Notes: generated from the sequence alone by a model not told the origin. Shown: positions 1 through 7,004, counted from the first letter of the stretch. The stretch: 8,500 nt of DNA from Candidatus Zhuqueibacterota bacterium (GCA_003644825.1 QNDJ01000048.1:1-8500), one strand, 5' to 3'. A program made the numbers and translations.

Positions 1-664
1 CATCGGTATTATCATCACCGATGTAAATTATAAATACCTTTTTCTTCCACAGGTTTCCAAATAAATGTTTTAATATAAATAAAATTGCCTTACCTTTATT
101 CCAGCCTGAGAAATTTGTTATCTCATATACCATTTTACCTTCAATAATATTATAATCGACATAATTTTTTAAAGTTTCAAAGAAAGTTTTTTTTATATCA
201 TTAACCTCACTCTTGTAAGCCATTCGATAGTGAAGGCTTGCAGTTAATTTTTTAAATTCTATCCAGACACCTTCAAAACAGGATAATTTTTTCTCAATTT
301 CTTTACACATTTCCCTGAGCCTGATCTCCCATCCGGGTTCAACAAATTCTTCTGACAGGTCAGGTCCATTAATCTTAAAACCATGATTAGATATATAATA
401 AATCCCATCAACTTTTATAATATTGTAAATATCTTCATAACTTCTGCCTGTAGCTATTATAATTTTTACATCGTTCTTACCTGAAATGCTTCTTATTATT
501 TTTCTTTTTTCATTATCTATAATAGCTTTAGCAGGGTGGTCTTTTATAGGTATCAAAGTTCCATCATAATCAAGGCACAAAAATAAAATTGAATGTCGAT
601 TTATTTCATTTTTAACAAGAGTAAGATATTCAAACAAATCTTTTAGAACAACTTTTCTATTCAT
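1..664 (-). CDS. otsB: Trehalose-6-phosphate phosphatase, C-terminus cut by window edge
   Basis: Removes phosphate from trehalose 6-phosphate to give trehalose in the cytoplasm, the second step of the OtsAB route. The frame is open from ATG at 664 to the left edge (221 codons); the family is usually about 240-270 residues, so a few dozen are missing. All four HAD-phosphatase motifs are visible: D32-Y-D34-G-T36 (nucleophile and acid/base aspartates), T72-G-R74 after a hydrophobic strand (motif II), a lysine in a W-N-K-G stretch late in the protein (motif III), and G216-D-D-N-T-D221 at the edge (motif IV). It lies 22 bp after otsA on the same strand, so co-transcription is likely. No Shine-Dalgarno site precedes the ATG, suggesting coupling to otsA translation. 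A phosphatase for another sugar phosphate cannot be fully excluded, but the otsA neighbour makes trehalose the best reading. Confidence 0.9.
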   Translation of the reverse strand, partial: MNRKVVLKDLFEYLTLVKNEINRHSILFLCLDYDGTLIPIKDHPAKAIIDNEKRKIIRSISGKNDVKIIIATGRSYEDIYNIIKVDGIYYISNHGFKINGPDLSEEFVEPGWEIRLREMCKEIEKKLSCFEGVWIEFKKLTASLHYRMAYKSEVNDIKKTFFETLKNYVDYNIIEGKMVYEITNFSGWNKGKAILFILKHLFGNLWKKKVFIIYIGDDNTD

Positions 665-686
665 TTTATTATCGATATCAGGGCAA

Positions 687-2159
687 TTACCCTTTTTTTC
701 TTATTAAACTTGAGTAAAACTCCTGAGATGAACCATAATCTTCCCCTGAAATCGCGGCTCTAATGAAATTATCCACCCATTTAAAAACATTATTTCTTTT
801 TACTTCGGAACGCAAGATATTCATTCTTTTATTTCTTTCCTCATCACTCATAAAATAAGCTTTATGAATTGCATCGGCAATACCTTCATAATCATAAGGG
901 TTAACAAGTATTGCCCCTTTGTGTAATTGGGCGACGGCACCTGCAAACTCACTTAAAATTAGAACCCCTCTGTTATCAGGGCATGATGCACAGTATTCCT
1001 TTGCGACAAGATTCATTCCATCTTTCAAAGGCGTTATTAAAGCAATTTCACAGGCAAAATAATGTGAAACTAAAACTTTTCTGTCCAGCCTTCTATACAT
1101 ATAATTTATTGGTATCCATCCGTGTTTTGCAAATCTTCCGTTTATAAAACCAACAAGTTCATCCAGAGTTTGCTTTAACTTCATATAGATAGGTGTTTCA
1201 ATTCTACTTGGAACTATAATTTGCAACAAGGATATTTTCTCTTTGAGCTCAGGGTATTTTTCAAGGCAGGTTGCAAATGCTTTGAACTTCTCAGGAATTC
1301 CCTTGGTAAAATCTAACCGGTCAACTCCAAGTATCAATTTCTGATTCTGATATTTCTCATGGAGATACCAGGCTTCATCCTGAACCTGTTTTGAGAGTGC
1401 CAAGTTATTGAAATTATAAAAATCAATTCCTATAGGAAAAACCCCAACTTTTGTTACATTGTTGTTGTAAACTATATTGTGAATTTTTTTACTTCTATTA
1501 ATTCTTGCTTTAGGCAATAAAGTATTTACACACCTTATAAAGTTCTGTCTGTCACGTTCTGTTTGAAAACCCACCAGATAATAACTCAAAATACCTTCAA
1601 GAATCTGCCATCTCCATGGAAGCTTAATAAAAATATCAAGAGGTGGGAAAGGTATATGAAGAAAAAAATTGGTTTTCCTTCTAATATTCCTTTCTTTCAA
1701 ATACTTTGCTACAAGAAATAGATGGTAATCCTGTATCCATATAAAATCATCCTTTTTTGTAAATTCTTCGAGCTTTTCAGAAAAAATACGATTAACTCTT
1801 TGATAACATTTCCAGTCTTCCACTTCAAATTCGCACCTACCCAGCAGGTCATGAAAAAGAGGCCAGAGAGTCCCATTAGAAAATCTATTATAATATCCAT
1901 CCAGATCATCTTCAGGCAAATTAACCGGGATTAAAGTATATCCAGTTCTTTCAGAACCTTCAGATAAAAGATTATCCAGTTTAATATTCTCAGTAGTTCC
2001 AGACCAGCCAATCCACAATCCATTCCTGTCTCTTAAAACAGGAGCAAATGCAGTTACAAGACCACCAGCACCAGGTTTTACTTTATAAGTATCATCTTCC
2101 TTTTCTATTTTAACAGGTAACCTATTAGAAAGAACAACAAGTCTTTTTTGATTCTTCAT
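687..2159 (-). CDS. otsA: Alpha,alpha-trehalose-phosphate synthase (GT20 family)
   Basis: Transfers glucose from a nucleotide-sugar to glucose 6-phosphate, forming trehalose 6-phosphate in the cytoplasm. The 490 residues are close to the family's usual 460-500. Residues matching the known E. coli OtsA active site are all present: R13 in S-N-R-L-P-V, the G-A-G-G loop at 30-33, W52 in G-W-S-G, Y90, W99, D144 in I-Q-D-Y-H, H168 in L-H-I-P-F-P, R281 and K286 in D-R-L-D-F-T-K-G, and D380/E388 in D-G-M-N-L-V-A-K-E. There is no C-terminal phosphatase fusion; that activity is the next gene. The start is the first ATG after the predicted promoter; no Shine-Dalgarno site is seen, only an A/T-rich leader. 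Family relatives such as glucosylglycerol-phosphate synthase share these motifs, so acceptor and donor specificity (UDP-, ADP- or GDP-glucose) cannot be read here, but pairing with an OtsB-type phosphatase favours trehalose. Confidence 0.93.
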   Translation of the reverse strand: MKNQKRLVVLSNRLPVKIEKEDDTYKVKPGAGGLVTAFAPVLRDRNGLWIGWSGTTENIKLDNLLSEGSERTGYTLIPVNLPEDDLDGYYNRFSNGTLWPLFHDLLGRCEFEVEDWKCYQRVNRIFSEKLEEFTKKDDFIWIQDYHLFLVAKYLKERNIRRKTNFFLHIPFPPLDIFIKLPWRWQILEGILSYYLVGFQTERDRQNFIRCVNTLLPKARINRSKKIHNIVYNNNVTKVGVFPIGIDFYNFNNLALSKQVQDEAWYLHEKYQNQKLILGVDRLDFTKGIPEKFKAFATCLEKYPELKEKISLLQIIVPSRIETPIYMKLKQTLDELVGFINGRFAKHGWIPINYMYRRLDRKVLVSHYFACEIALITPLKDGMNLVAKEYCASCPDNRGVLILSEFAGAVAQLHKGAILVNPYDYEGIADAIHKAYFMSDEERNKRMNILRSEVKRNNVFKWVDNFIRAAISGEDYGSSQEFYSSLIRKKG

Positions 2160-2186
2160 AATTATTATATTTTTTATATATATATA

Positions 2187-2215
2187 AAAATATGAAAAAA
2201 TTATCTAAATGTCAA
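2187..2215 (-). promoter_or_regulatory. Predicted sigma-70-type promoter of the otsAB operon
   Basis: Read on the minus strand there is a perfect -35 TTGACA (2215-2210), a 17-bp spacer and a -10-like TATTTT (2192-2187, four of six matches), followed by a run of TATATATA. Transcription would begin near 2180, giving a leader of about 20 nt before the otsA ATG at 2159. The match and the position are seen directly; use as a promoter is inferred. Confidence 0.55.
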
Positions 2216-2264
2216 ATCAAGGTGAAAATAATCACAAGAATATTTCAATAATGGTTATCAAGAA

Positions 2265-2291
2265 AATTGTTTATCGTTTAATCCAACAATT
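2265..2291. repeat. 7-bp inverted repeat in the divergent control region
   Basis: AATTGTT (2265-2271) and AACAATT (2285-2291) form a perfect inverted repeat around a 13-bp gap, in the 264-bp region between otsA and the transporter genes. The half-site TTGTTTA (2267-2273) recurs in inverted orientation at 2348-2354, inside a near-palindrome TTGTAAACAA (2345-2354). These could be operator half-sites for a sugar-responsive repressor, but in such A/T-rich DNA short repeats arise easily. No regulator gene is present in the window. Confidence 0.25.
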
Positions 2292-2379
2292 ACTGATTAA
2301 GATAATTAAAAAACTTTAAACTCTCAGATAATTATACAGATACATTGTAAACAAAAACCAGAGGAAAAAAATAAATCCC

Positions 2380-2407
2380 TTGACTGAAAATAGATTTTAT
2401 TTAAATT
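2380..2407 (+). promoter_or_regulatory. Possible promoter of the sugar-transporter genes
   Basis: A -35-like TTGACT (2380-2385, five of six matches) is followed after 16 bp by TAAATT (2402-2407, four of six). The predicted transcription start would fall only about ten bases before the TTG start codon at 2424, leaving almost no leader and no ribosome site. Either the message is nearly leaderless, the real promoter is further upstream, or the start codon is a little downstream. Confidence 0.3.
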
Positions 2408-2423
2408 ATCTAAAAAACTATAT

Positions 2424-3419
2424 TTGAAATTGAAAAGAACTGAACTAATTAAGACAGCAAAATTTTATCTCGGTAAGTCTAAAAGTTACATAGGACTGAT
2501 ATTAGTAATAATTTTTGCAGCTGTTTTTTCCCCTTACCGGCATGGTGAGAATATATTTCTTGGGCTCGGCAATTTAACCGATATTTTAAGGCAGGTTTCA
2601 GAAAAAGGCATTCTCGCCGTTGGTATGACACTTGTTATTCTGACTGCTGGAATCGATTTATCAGTTGGAAGAGTTCTTGCTTTTGGAGCAACTCTTTGTG
2701 CCGCTCTTTTGATAAAACTTGATTGGGGAACCTTCTCTGTTGTTATAGCTGTTCTTTTAGCAAGTACTTTTCTTGGTTTAATTAATGGTGTTGTTACTAC
2801 AAAAGGGAAAATTCAACCTTTTGTTGTTACTCTTGCGATGATGAGTGCCGCCTGGGGACTTGCAAGATATATCTCCGGTGGGTATGCCATTGGTATAGCT
2901 TTCGGTGAAGGTAAAGGAATGGCTCCTCATAGCTTCAAATTATTCGGAGAAAGGATAACATCACATCTACCATTTCCTGCAGTAATTTTCGTTTTTACCG
3001 TTATAATCTCTGAAATTATCCTTAAATATACAAGATTCGGGAGATATATAATTGCAATTGGTGGAAACGAAGAAGCGAGTTATCTTTCAGGTATCAGTAT
3101 AGACAGAATAAAAATAGCGGTTTATTCTATAAGTGGATTTCTATCAGGACTGGCAGGTATTATACACTGTGCCCAGAATGAACAGGGAAACCCAAACGAT
3201 GGGGTCGCTTATGAACTGGATGCCATAGCCGCTGTTGTAATTGGCGGTACAAACCTTCTAGGTGGTTCCGGAAATGTGACAGGAACTTTTGCAGGAATCC
3301 TTATAATTGGTATCCTTAATAATATTATGAACCTGAGGGGAATTAATCCAGACCTGCAGCTAATTCTTAAAGGCGTTATTATTGTGGCTGCTGTCCTTAT
3401 CCAAAGAAAAAGAAAATAA
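2424..3419 (+). CDS. Sugar ABC transporter permease, RbsC/YtfT-like
   Basis: Inner-membrane channel subunit of a carbohydrate ABC importer of the ribose/xylose/galactofuranose class (BPD_transp_2 family). Over 331 residues there are about ten hydrophobic segments. Family signatures are clear: G67-M-T-L-V-I-L-T-A-G-I-D-L-S-V-G82, K-I-Q-P-F-V-V-T-L near 129-137, G-G-N-E-E-A-S-Y-L-S-G-I at 213-224, and a cytoplasmic-loop region around 263-291 ending A-A-V-V-I-G-G-T-N-L-L-G-G, where the ATPase normally docks. Length is normal and the frame is intact. The start is TTG at 2424 (a second TTG lies at 2430); no in-frame ATG occurs before residue 68, inside the signature, and no Shine-Dalgarno site is visible, so the exact start is uncertain. 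The binding-protein gene follows after 21 bp. No ATPase gene lies on either side, so the importer is incomplete here. Confidence 0.9.
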   Translation: MKLKRTELIKTAKFYLGKSKSYIGLILVIIFAAVFSPYRHGENIFLGLGNLTDILRQVSEKGILAVGMTLVILTAGIDLSVGRVLAFGATLCAALLIKLDWGTFSVVIAVLLASTFLGLINGVVTTKGKIQPFVVTLAMMSAAWGLARYISGGYAIGIAFGEGKGMAPHSFKLFGERITSHLPFPAVIFVFTVIISEIILKYTRFGRYIIAIGGNEEASYLSGISIDRIKIAVYSISGFLSGLAGIIHCAQNEQGNPNDGVAYELDAIAAVVIGGTNLLGGSGNVTGTFAGILIIGILNNIMNLRGINPDLQLILKGVIIVAAVLIQRKRK

Positions 3420-3426
3420 CAAAAAA

Positions 3427-3435
3427 AGAGGTGAT
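3427..3435 (+). promoter_or_regulatory. Strong ribosome binding site that fixes a TTG start
   Basis: AGAGGTGAT matches the anti-Shine-Dalgarno complement at eight of nine bases and ends five bases before TTG at 3441. An ATG at 3434 overlaps this site but is in another frame. This is the best evidence that the binding protein starts at TTG. Confidence 0.75.
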
Positions 3436-3440
3436 GAAAC

Positions 3441-4397
3441 TTGAAAACATTAAGATATTTATTTTTGTTTCTATTTATTTTCTCAATAACAATTTCCTGC
3501 AGTAAAAAAAGCAAAACAGGAGAAGCAAAATATCTTGTTGGGTTTTCCCAGTGCAACAATGCAGAACCCTGGAGGCAGGCAATGAACAGCAATGCAAAAA
3601 AAGAAGCAGAAAAATACAAAGACCTTATAAAACTGGAATTCACTGATGCCCAGCAGGACAATAGCAAACAAATTGCTGATGTTGAAAACTTCATAAGAAA
3701 AAAGGTTGACCTGCTAATCATATCTCCAAATGAAGCAAAGCCCCTATCGGGTGTTGTAAGTAAAGCGTACAGAAGTGGAATTCCCGTTATAGTGCTCGAT
3801 AGGGGGCTTGAAACTGACGATTACACCTGCTTTATAGGTGCAGATAATCGATTGATAGGGGAAGAAGCAGGAAAGTATATTGCAAAGCTATTAAAAGGAA
3901 AAGGAAAAATTGTCGAAATTCAGGGTCTTCCGGGTTCACCACCGGCTATTGACAGAAGTGAAGGATTTCGCTCTATTATTAAAAATTATCCTGACATTAA
4001 AATAATTCACACTATTGTTGCTGACTGGCTAAGGCCTTTAGCTATTACCCAGATGGAGATTGTTCTTCGTGCTCATGATAAAATTGACCTTGTATATGCC
4101 CATAACGACCCTATGGCAATTGGAGCGTATCTGGCTGCTAAAAATGCTGGTAGAGAAAAAGAAATGTTTTTCATCGGAATTGATGGACTCCCTGACCCAA
4201 GTGGCGGCGTTAAAGCTGTAATTGATGGAAAACTTGAAGCTACTTTTCTATACCCAACCTGCGGTAAAGAAGCTATTCAATATGCAATAAAAATATTGAA
4301 AGGTGAAAAAGTCCCTAAAAAGATTACACTGAAAACTGCTCTTATAACAAAAGAAAATGCTGAAAAATACTATGACCCTGATGTGAAATTTTACTGA
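3441..4397 (+). CDS. Sugar ABC transporter substrate-binding lipoprotein, YtfQ-like
   Basis: Extracytoplasmic receptor that would deliver a sugar to the permease just upstream. The 318 residues begin with a short hydrophobic signal (about 4-18) and a lipobox-like I-T-I-S-C20, so the mature protein should be lipid-anchored at C20. The rest is one periplasmic-binding-protein type 4 domain (about 30-300). Features recalled from galactofuranose-binding YtfQ of E. coli are present: G-F-S-Q at 34-37, D-A-Q-Q near 69-72, D120-R121, A-D-N at 134-136, E-I-Q-G-x-x-G-S at 159-166, A-I-D-R-x-E-G-F at 169-176, Y-A-H-N-D at 219-223 and G-I-D-G-L-P-D at 246-252. This supports a hexose or furanose sugar ligand, though the actual sugar is unknown. 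TTG start with a strong ribosome site; TGA stop. No ATPase or regulator gene adjoins it. Confidence 0.9.
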   Translation: MKTLRYLFLFLFIFSITISCSKKSKTGEAKYLVGFSQCNNAEPWRQAMNSNAKKEAEKYKDLIKLEFTDAQQDNSKQIADVENFIRKKVDLLIISPNEAKPLSGVVSKAYRSGIPVIVLDRGLETDDYTCFIGADNRLIGEEAGKYIAKLLKGKGKIVEIQGLPGSPPAIDRSEGFRSIIKNYPDIKIIHTIVADWLRPLAITQMEIVLRAHDKIDLVYAHNDPMAIGAYLAAKNAGREKEMFFIGIDGLPDPSGGVKAVIDGKLEATFLYPTCGKEAIQYAIKILKGEKVPKKITLKTALITKENAEKYYDPDVKFY

Positions 4398-4399
4398 TC

Positions 4400-4459
4400 T
4401 TCAATAATTAAATAACATTTAACTATAAAGAACAAAATTTAATCTTTTAAATTATTGAA
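4400..4459. repeat. Perfect 10-bp inverted repeat between two genes
   Basis: TTCAATAATT (4400-4409) and AATTATTGAA (4450-4459) are exact reverse complements around a 40-nt loop. The left arm begins just after the binding-protein stop, and the right arm ends one base before the GGAGG ribosome site of the PHP gene. The stem is nearly all A/T and has no T-run after it, so it is not an ordinary terminator. It could be a weak structure near the ribosome site, a protein site, or chance. Confidence 0.4.
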
Positions 4460-4460
4460 T

Positions 4461-4465
4461 GGAGG
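4461..4465 (+). promoter_or_regulatory. Ribosome binding site that decides the PHP gene start
   Basis: GGAGG lies eight bases before ATG at 4474. An in-frame ATG at 4459 overlaps the site and would have no ribosome site of its own, so 4474 is the likely start, five codons later than the longest open frame. Confidence 0.8.
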
Positions 4466-4473
4466 AAAAAACT

Positions 4474-5436
4474 ATGAAAAGAAAAGTCCTGTTAATAATA
4501 ACATCGTTTGTTTTTCTCATTTTAACTTTTGCACCGATACAATTATTTTCTCAGGAATATAAATGGTTCAAGGGTAATACACACACTCATACTATAAATT
4601 CTGATGGAGATTCTCCACCAAGGGTTGTTGTAAGATGGTATAGAGACCACGGATATAACTTCCTGATGATTACGGACCATAACTTTGTTACAGAAATTAA
4701 GTATATCGATACTGATAAAAATGATGATTTCATTCTTATATATGGCGAAGAAGTAACAGACAGCTATAAAAAGACACCTGTTCATTTAAATTGTTTTGGA
4801 ACAGGTGTTTATGTTTCCCCTCAAAAAGGCAACAGTGTTATTGAAACTCTACAGAGGAACATTGATGCAATAAGAAAAGCTGGTGGAGTTCCCCAGATAA
4901 ATCACCCAAACTGGCACTGGGCTTTTAATGATAACGAAATGAAAGTTTTAAAAAACTGCAAACTCTTTGAAATCTTTAACCCCGGCTGCAACTATTTTGG
5001 AGGACTTGACACACCCAGTATGGAGAAAGTCTGGGATAGCATTTTAACTGCAGGTGTTGTTATGTATGGAATGGCAGTTGATGATATGCACAAACTTGCA
5101 ACTGATACCGGAAAAGGATGGGTTATGGTAAAGGCTAAAGAACTCACCACTGAAGCCATTTTAAATGCTCTTGAAAATGGGCAATTTTATGCCTCAAATG
5201 GTGTTACAATTGATGAATGGAATGTTACACCAGAAAAATACGAGATAAAAATAAAAGGAAAAAGTGATTGGAAGTATGTTACCAGGTTCATTGGAGAAGG
5301 TGGAAAATTGTTAAAAAAAGACGGAAGCTTGAATCCGGTTTACAGGTTCAATGGAACTGAAAAATACGTTAGAGCAGTGGTTATGGACTCAAACGGAAAT
5401 TTTGCCTGGCTACAACCTTATTTTATTAAAAAGTAA
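4474..5436 (+). CDS. Secreted PHP-domain metal-dependent hydrolase
   Basis: Predicted exported enzyme of the PHP family (metal-dependent phosphoesterases related to the polymerase/histidinol phosphatase domain); the substrate is unknown. From ATG 4474 it has 320 residues. Residues 1-26 look like a signal peptide: M-K-R-K, then a long hydrophobic core, with likely cleavage near F-S26/Q27. The PHP metal set seems complete: H37-T-H39, D68-H69, E92, H104 (possible), H144 in N-H-P, and D204-M-H206. After about residue 215 comes a small beta-rich C-terminal part (G-Q-F-Y-A-S-N-G near 236-243) common in secreted members of this family. The gene follows the binding-protein gene by 76 bp and has its own strong ribosome site. 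Its position suggests it may act on a phosphorylated or ester-linked sugar outside the cytoplasm before uptake, but that is inference. No lipobox is seen. Confidence 0.82.
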   Translation: MKRKVLLIITSFVFLILTFAPIQLFSQEYKWFKGNTHTHTINSDGDSPPRVVVRWYRDHGYNFLMITDHNFVTEIKYIDTDKNDDFILIYGEEVTDSYKKTPVHLNCFGTGVYVSPQKGNSVIETLQRNIDAIRKAGGVPQINHPNWHWAFNDNEMKVLKNCKLFEIFNPGCNYFGGLDTPSMEKVWDSILTAGVVMYGMAVDDMHKLATDTGKGWVMVKAKELTTEAILNALENGQFYASNGVTIDEWNVTPEKYEIKIKGKSDWKYVTRFIGEGGKLLKKDGSLNPVYRFNGTEKYVRAVVMDSNGNFAWLQPYFIKK

Positions 5437-5472
5437 CATTATCATAGAATAATTAAATTTTGTTTAATAATA

Positions 5473-5955
5473 GTGAAAGGCTGTTTTATTCAACCATTGA
5501 GTAAAACACACAGAGAATGGGCAATTAAGCTTGTTAAAAAGTATTGGAAATCTGAAAAGATTATAACACGGGGAAAAATTCACCATATTGACAAATTACC
5601 AGGTTTCGTTGCTCTCGAAGGAAGCGTTCCAGTTGGGCTTGTAATATATAATATTGAAAACAAAGAATGTGAAATTATTACCTTAAATAGTCTTAAAGAA
5701 AATAAGGGAATCGGAACTGAACTTATTTCTGCAGTTAAGAAAATTGCAATTACTGAATCTTGTAGAAGGTTATGGCTTATTACAACCAATGATAACATAC
5801 CTGCACTGTATTTTTACCAAAAAAGAGGGTTTAGAATTGCTGCCGTTTATCCCGGCTCCATTAAAGAATATCGAAAATTTAAACCGGAAATTCCCACAAC
5901 AGGAATCAATGGTATTCCTATAAGAGATGAAATTGAACTTGAAATAATACTGTAA
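5473..5955 (+). CDS. GNAT-family N-acetyltransferase
   Basis: Cytoplasmic acetyl-CoA-dependent transferase of unknown target. The 160 residues have the GNAT fold signals in order: a short strand with V-P-V-G-L-V-I at 52-58, the acetyl-CoA loop E-N-K-G-I-G-T at 76-82 (a slightly altered Q/R-x-x-G-x-G/A, with E at the first place) followed by a helix, and N-D-N-I-P-A-L-Y-F-Y-Q-K-R-G-F at 106-120, the usual motif B. The tail I-P-I-R-D-E-I-E-L-E is shared by many small bacterial GNATs. GTG at 5473 is the only usual start codon after the PHP stop, 36 bp away, and no Shine-Dalgarno site is seen; the next option, TTG at 5497, would trim eight residues. It is on the same strand as the PHP gene and may be co-transcribed. 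The target (protein, small amine or antibiotic) cannot be told. Confidence 0.83.
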   Translation: MKGCFIQPLSKTHREWAIKLVKKYWKSEKIITRGKIHHIDKLPGFVALEGSVPVGLVIYNIENKECEIITLNSLKENKGIGTELISAVKKIAITESCRRLWLITTNDNIPALYFYQKRGFRIAAVYPGSIKEYRKFKPEIPTTGINGIPIRDEIELEIIL

Positions 5956-6047
5956 GTATTAATGAACTTATAAGAAAAATTCTTAAAAAAAGCTAAATTC
6001 AACATTAAATATTTCAAAACTATACAGGCAATTTAGAGGGTTAAATT

Positions 6048-6950
6048 ATGAAAATATCAATAAAACAGGTGGATGCATTCACCACAAAACCATTCGGAGG
6101 AAATCCTGCAGGTGTAGTTACTGATGCTGATGAATTAACAGAAGAACAGATGAAGAAAATTGCCAAAGAAATGAATCTTTCTGAAACTGCCTATGTGTTA
6201 ACTCCATCTCTACCTGATGCGGACCTCAAAATAAGATGGTTTACACCATCCAGCGAAGTTAAACTGTGTGGTCATGGGACCATTGCAAGTTTCTATGCTC
6301 TTGCAGAAGAAGGTAAATTCGGAATGACTGAACCCGGAAAATACAGCTTTAAGCTTGAAACAAAATCAGGAATTCTACCAGTCGAAGTAGTTAAAGAATC
6401 AGATAAGGCAATTAAGGTATTATTTACTCTTCCTGTTCCTGTATTTGAAAAATTCGATGTAAACCTCGAAAAAATGTCAAAAATCCTGGGTACCCAGAAA
6501 ACAAGTATCAGAACTGATATACCTGTAATGAGGGATAACTTTCAGTTAGCAATTCCATTGATAAGTTTAAAAACTCTTTTTGAATTAAAACCTGACTTTA
6601 ACCTTATGATTGAATATTCAAAGAAAACAGGAATACAGGCTTTCACTCCTCTATCAACAGAAACAGTTGAAAAAGAATCACTTGTTCATACCCGTTGTTT
6701 TGTCCCGATTCACGGAGTAAATGAAGACCCGGTAACAGGTTCATCTCAGGGACCATTAAGTGTTTACCTGTCAGAAGTTGGAATTATTAACGAGTTCCAG
6801 GGGGAGTATCAATATCAGGCTGAACAGGGTGATGCTATGGGTCGTCCCGGAAGAGTAAGGGTTCATATAGTTAAAGATAAAGGAAAATACACATCCGTAA
6901 AAATAGAAGGTGAAGCAATTACAGTATTATCTGGAGAAATTTACCTTTAG
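6048..6950 (+). CDS. PhzF-family isomerase/epimerase
   Basis: Member of the PhzF/YddE family, a two-lobed fold resembling diaminopimelate epimerase. In phenazine producers PhzF isomerises 2,3-dihydro-3-hydroxyanthranilate; most other members, including this one with no phz genes nearby, have unknown substrates. The 300 residues match the usual length. Signatures: Q7-V-D-A-F-T then F-G-G-N-P-A-G-V-V to 24, the catalytic glutamate E46 in N-L-S-E-T-A-Y, C74-G-H76-G-T78, and D227 in N-E-D-P-V-T-G-S-S, with H76 and D227 matching conserved residues of PhzF. The ATG at 6048 has GAGGG (6036-6040) seven bases upstream. It lies 92 bp after the GNAT gene on the same strand; the gap holds no convincing promoter or terminator. 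It does not visibly belong to the sugar-uptake genes and is probably a separate housekeeping or detoxifying activity. Confidence 0.92.
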   Translation: MKISIKQVDAFTTKPFGGNPAGVVTDADELTEEQMKKIAKEMNLSETAYVLTPSLPDADLKIRWFTPSSEVKLCGHGTIASFYALAEEGKFGMTEPGKYSFKLETKSGILPVEVVKESDKAIKVLFTLPVPVFEKFDVNLEKMSKILGTQKTSIRTDIPVMRDNFQLAIPLISLKTLFELKPDFNLMIEYSKKTGIQAFTPLSTETVEKESLVHTRCFVPIHGVNEDPVTGSSQGPLSVYLSEVGIINEFQGEYQYQAEQGDAMGRPGRVRVHIVKDKGKYTSVKIEGEAITVLSGEIYL

Positions 6951-6966
6951 TTTGGAATTTTTTTAT

Positions 6967-6994
6967 TTGATTTTTAATACAGATTTAATATATT
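6967..6994 (+). promoter_or_regulatory. Predicted promoter of tRNA-Met
   Basis: TTGATT (6967-6972), a 16-bp spacer and TATATT (6989-6994, five of six matches) sit just upstream of the tRNA. Transcription would start near 7001, four bases before the mature 5' end. The -10 overlaps an A/T palindrome. The placement is what a tRNA promoter needs, but the A/T-rich background lowers its weight. Confidence 0.45.
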
Positions 6995-7004
6995 AATATA
7001 TTAA
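6985..7004. repeat. 20-bp perfect palindrome abutting the tRNA gene
   Basis: Two and a half tandem copies of TTAATATA make a 20-bp sequence that is its own reverse complement. It ends on the base before the first nucleotide of the mature tRNA and overlaps the predicted -10. The repeat is seen directly; any role, such as promoter melting or RNA processing, is unknown. Confidence 0.6.

Noticed and set aside
3209-3721. Minus-strand 170-residue open frame over the permease and binding-protein genes
   Set aside because: It is antisense to two well-supported genes and has no recognisable domain; it is a shadow frame, as are the other minus-strand frames over plus-strand genes.
4459-4473. PHP protein starting at ATG 4459
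   Set aside because: That ATG overlaps the GGAGG ribosome site; ATG 4474 has the right spacing and gives a clean signal peptide.
5437-5472. Readthrough fusion of the PHP and GNAT genes, which share a frame with no stop between them after the PHP TAA
   Set aside because: The gap is only 12 codons, so an open frame is unsurprising, and the two are complete, unrelated domains.
5968-5990. Small hairpin TAAGAA/TTCTTA after the GNAT gene as a terminator
   Set aside because: The stem is six weak pairs and is followed by an A-run, not a T-run, on the coding strand, so it does not fit a terminator for this gene.
6048-6950. Phenazine biosynthesis gene
   Set aside because: PhzF-family proteins are widespread outside phenazine producers and no other phz gene is present, so only the family name is supported.
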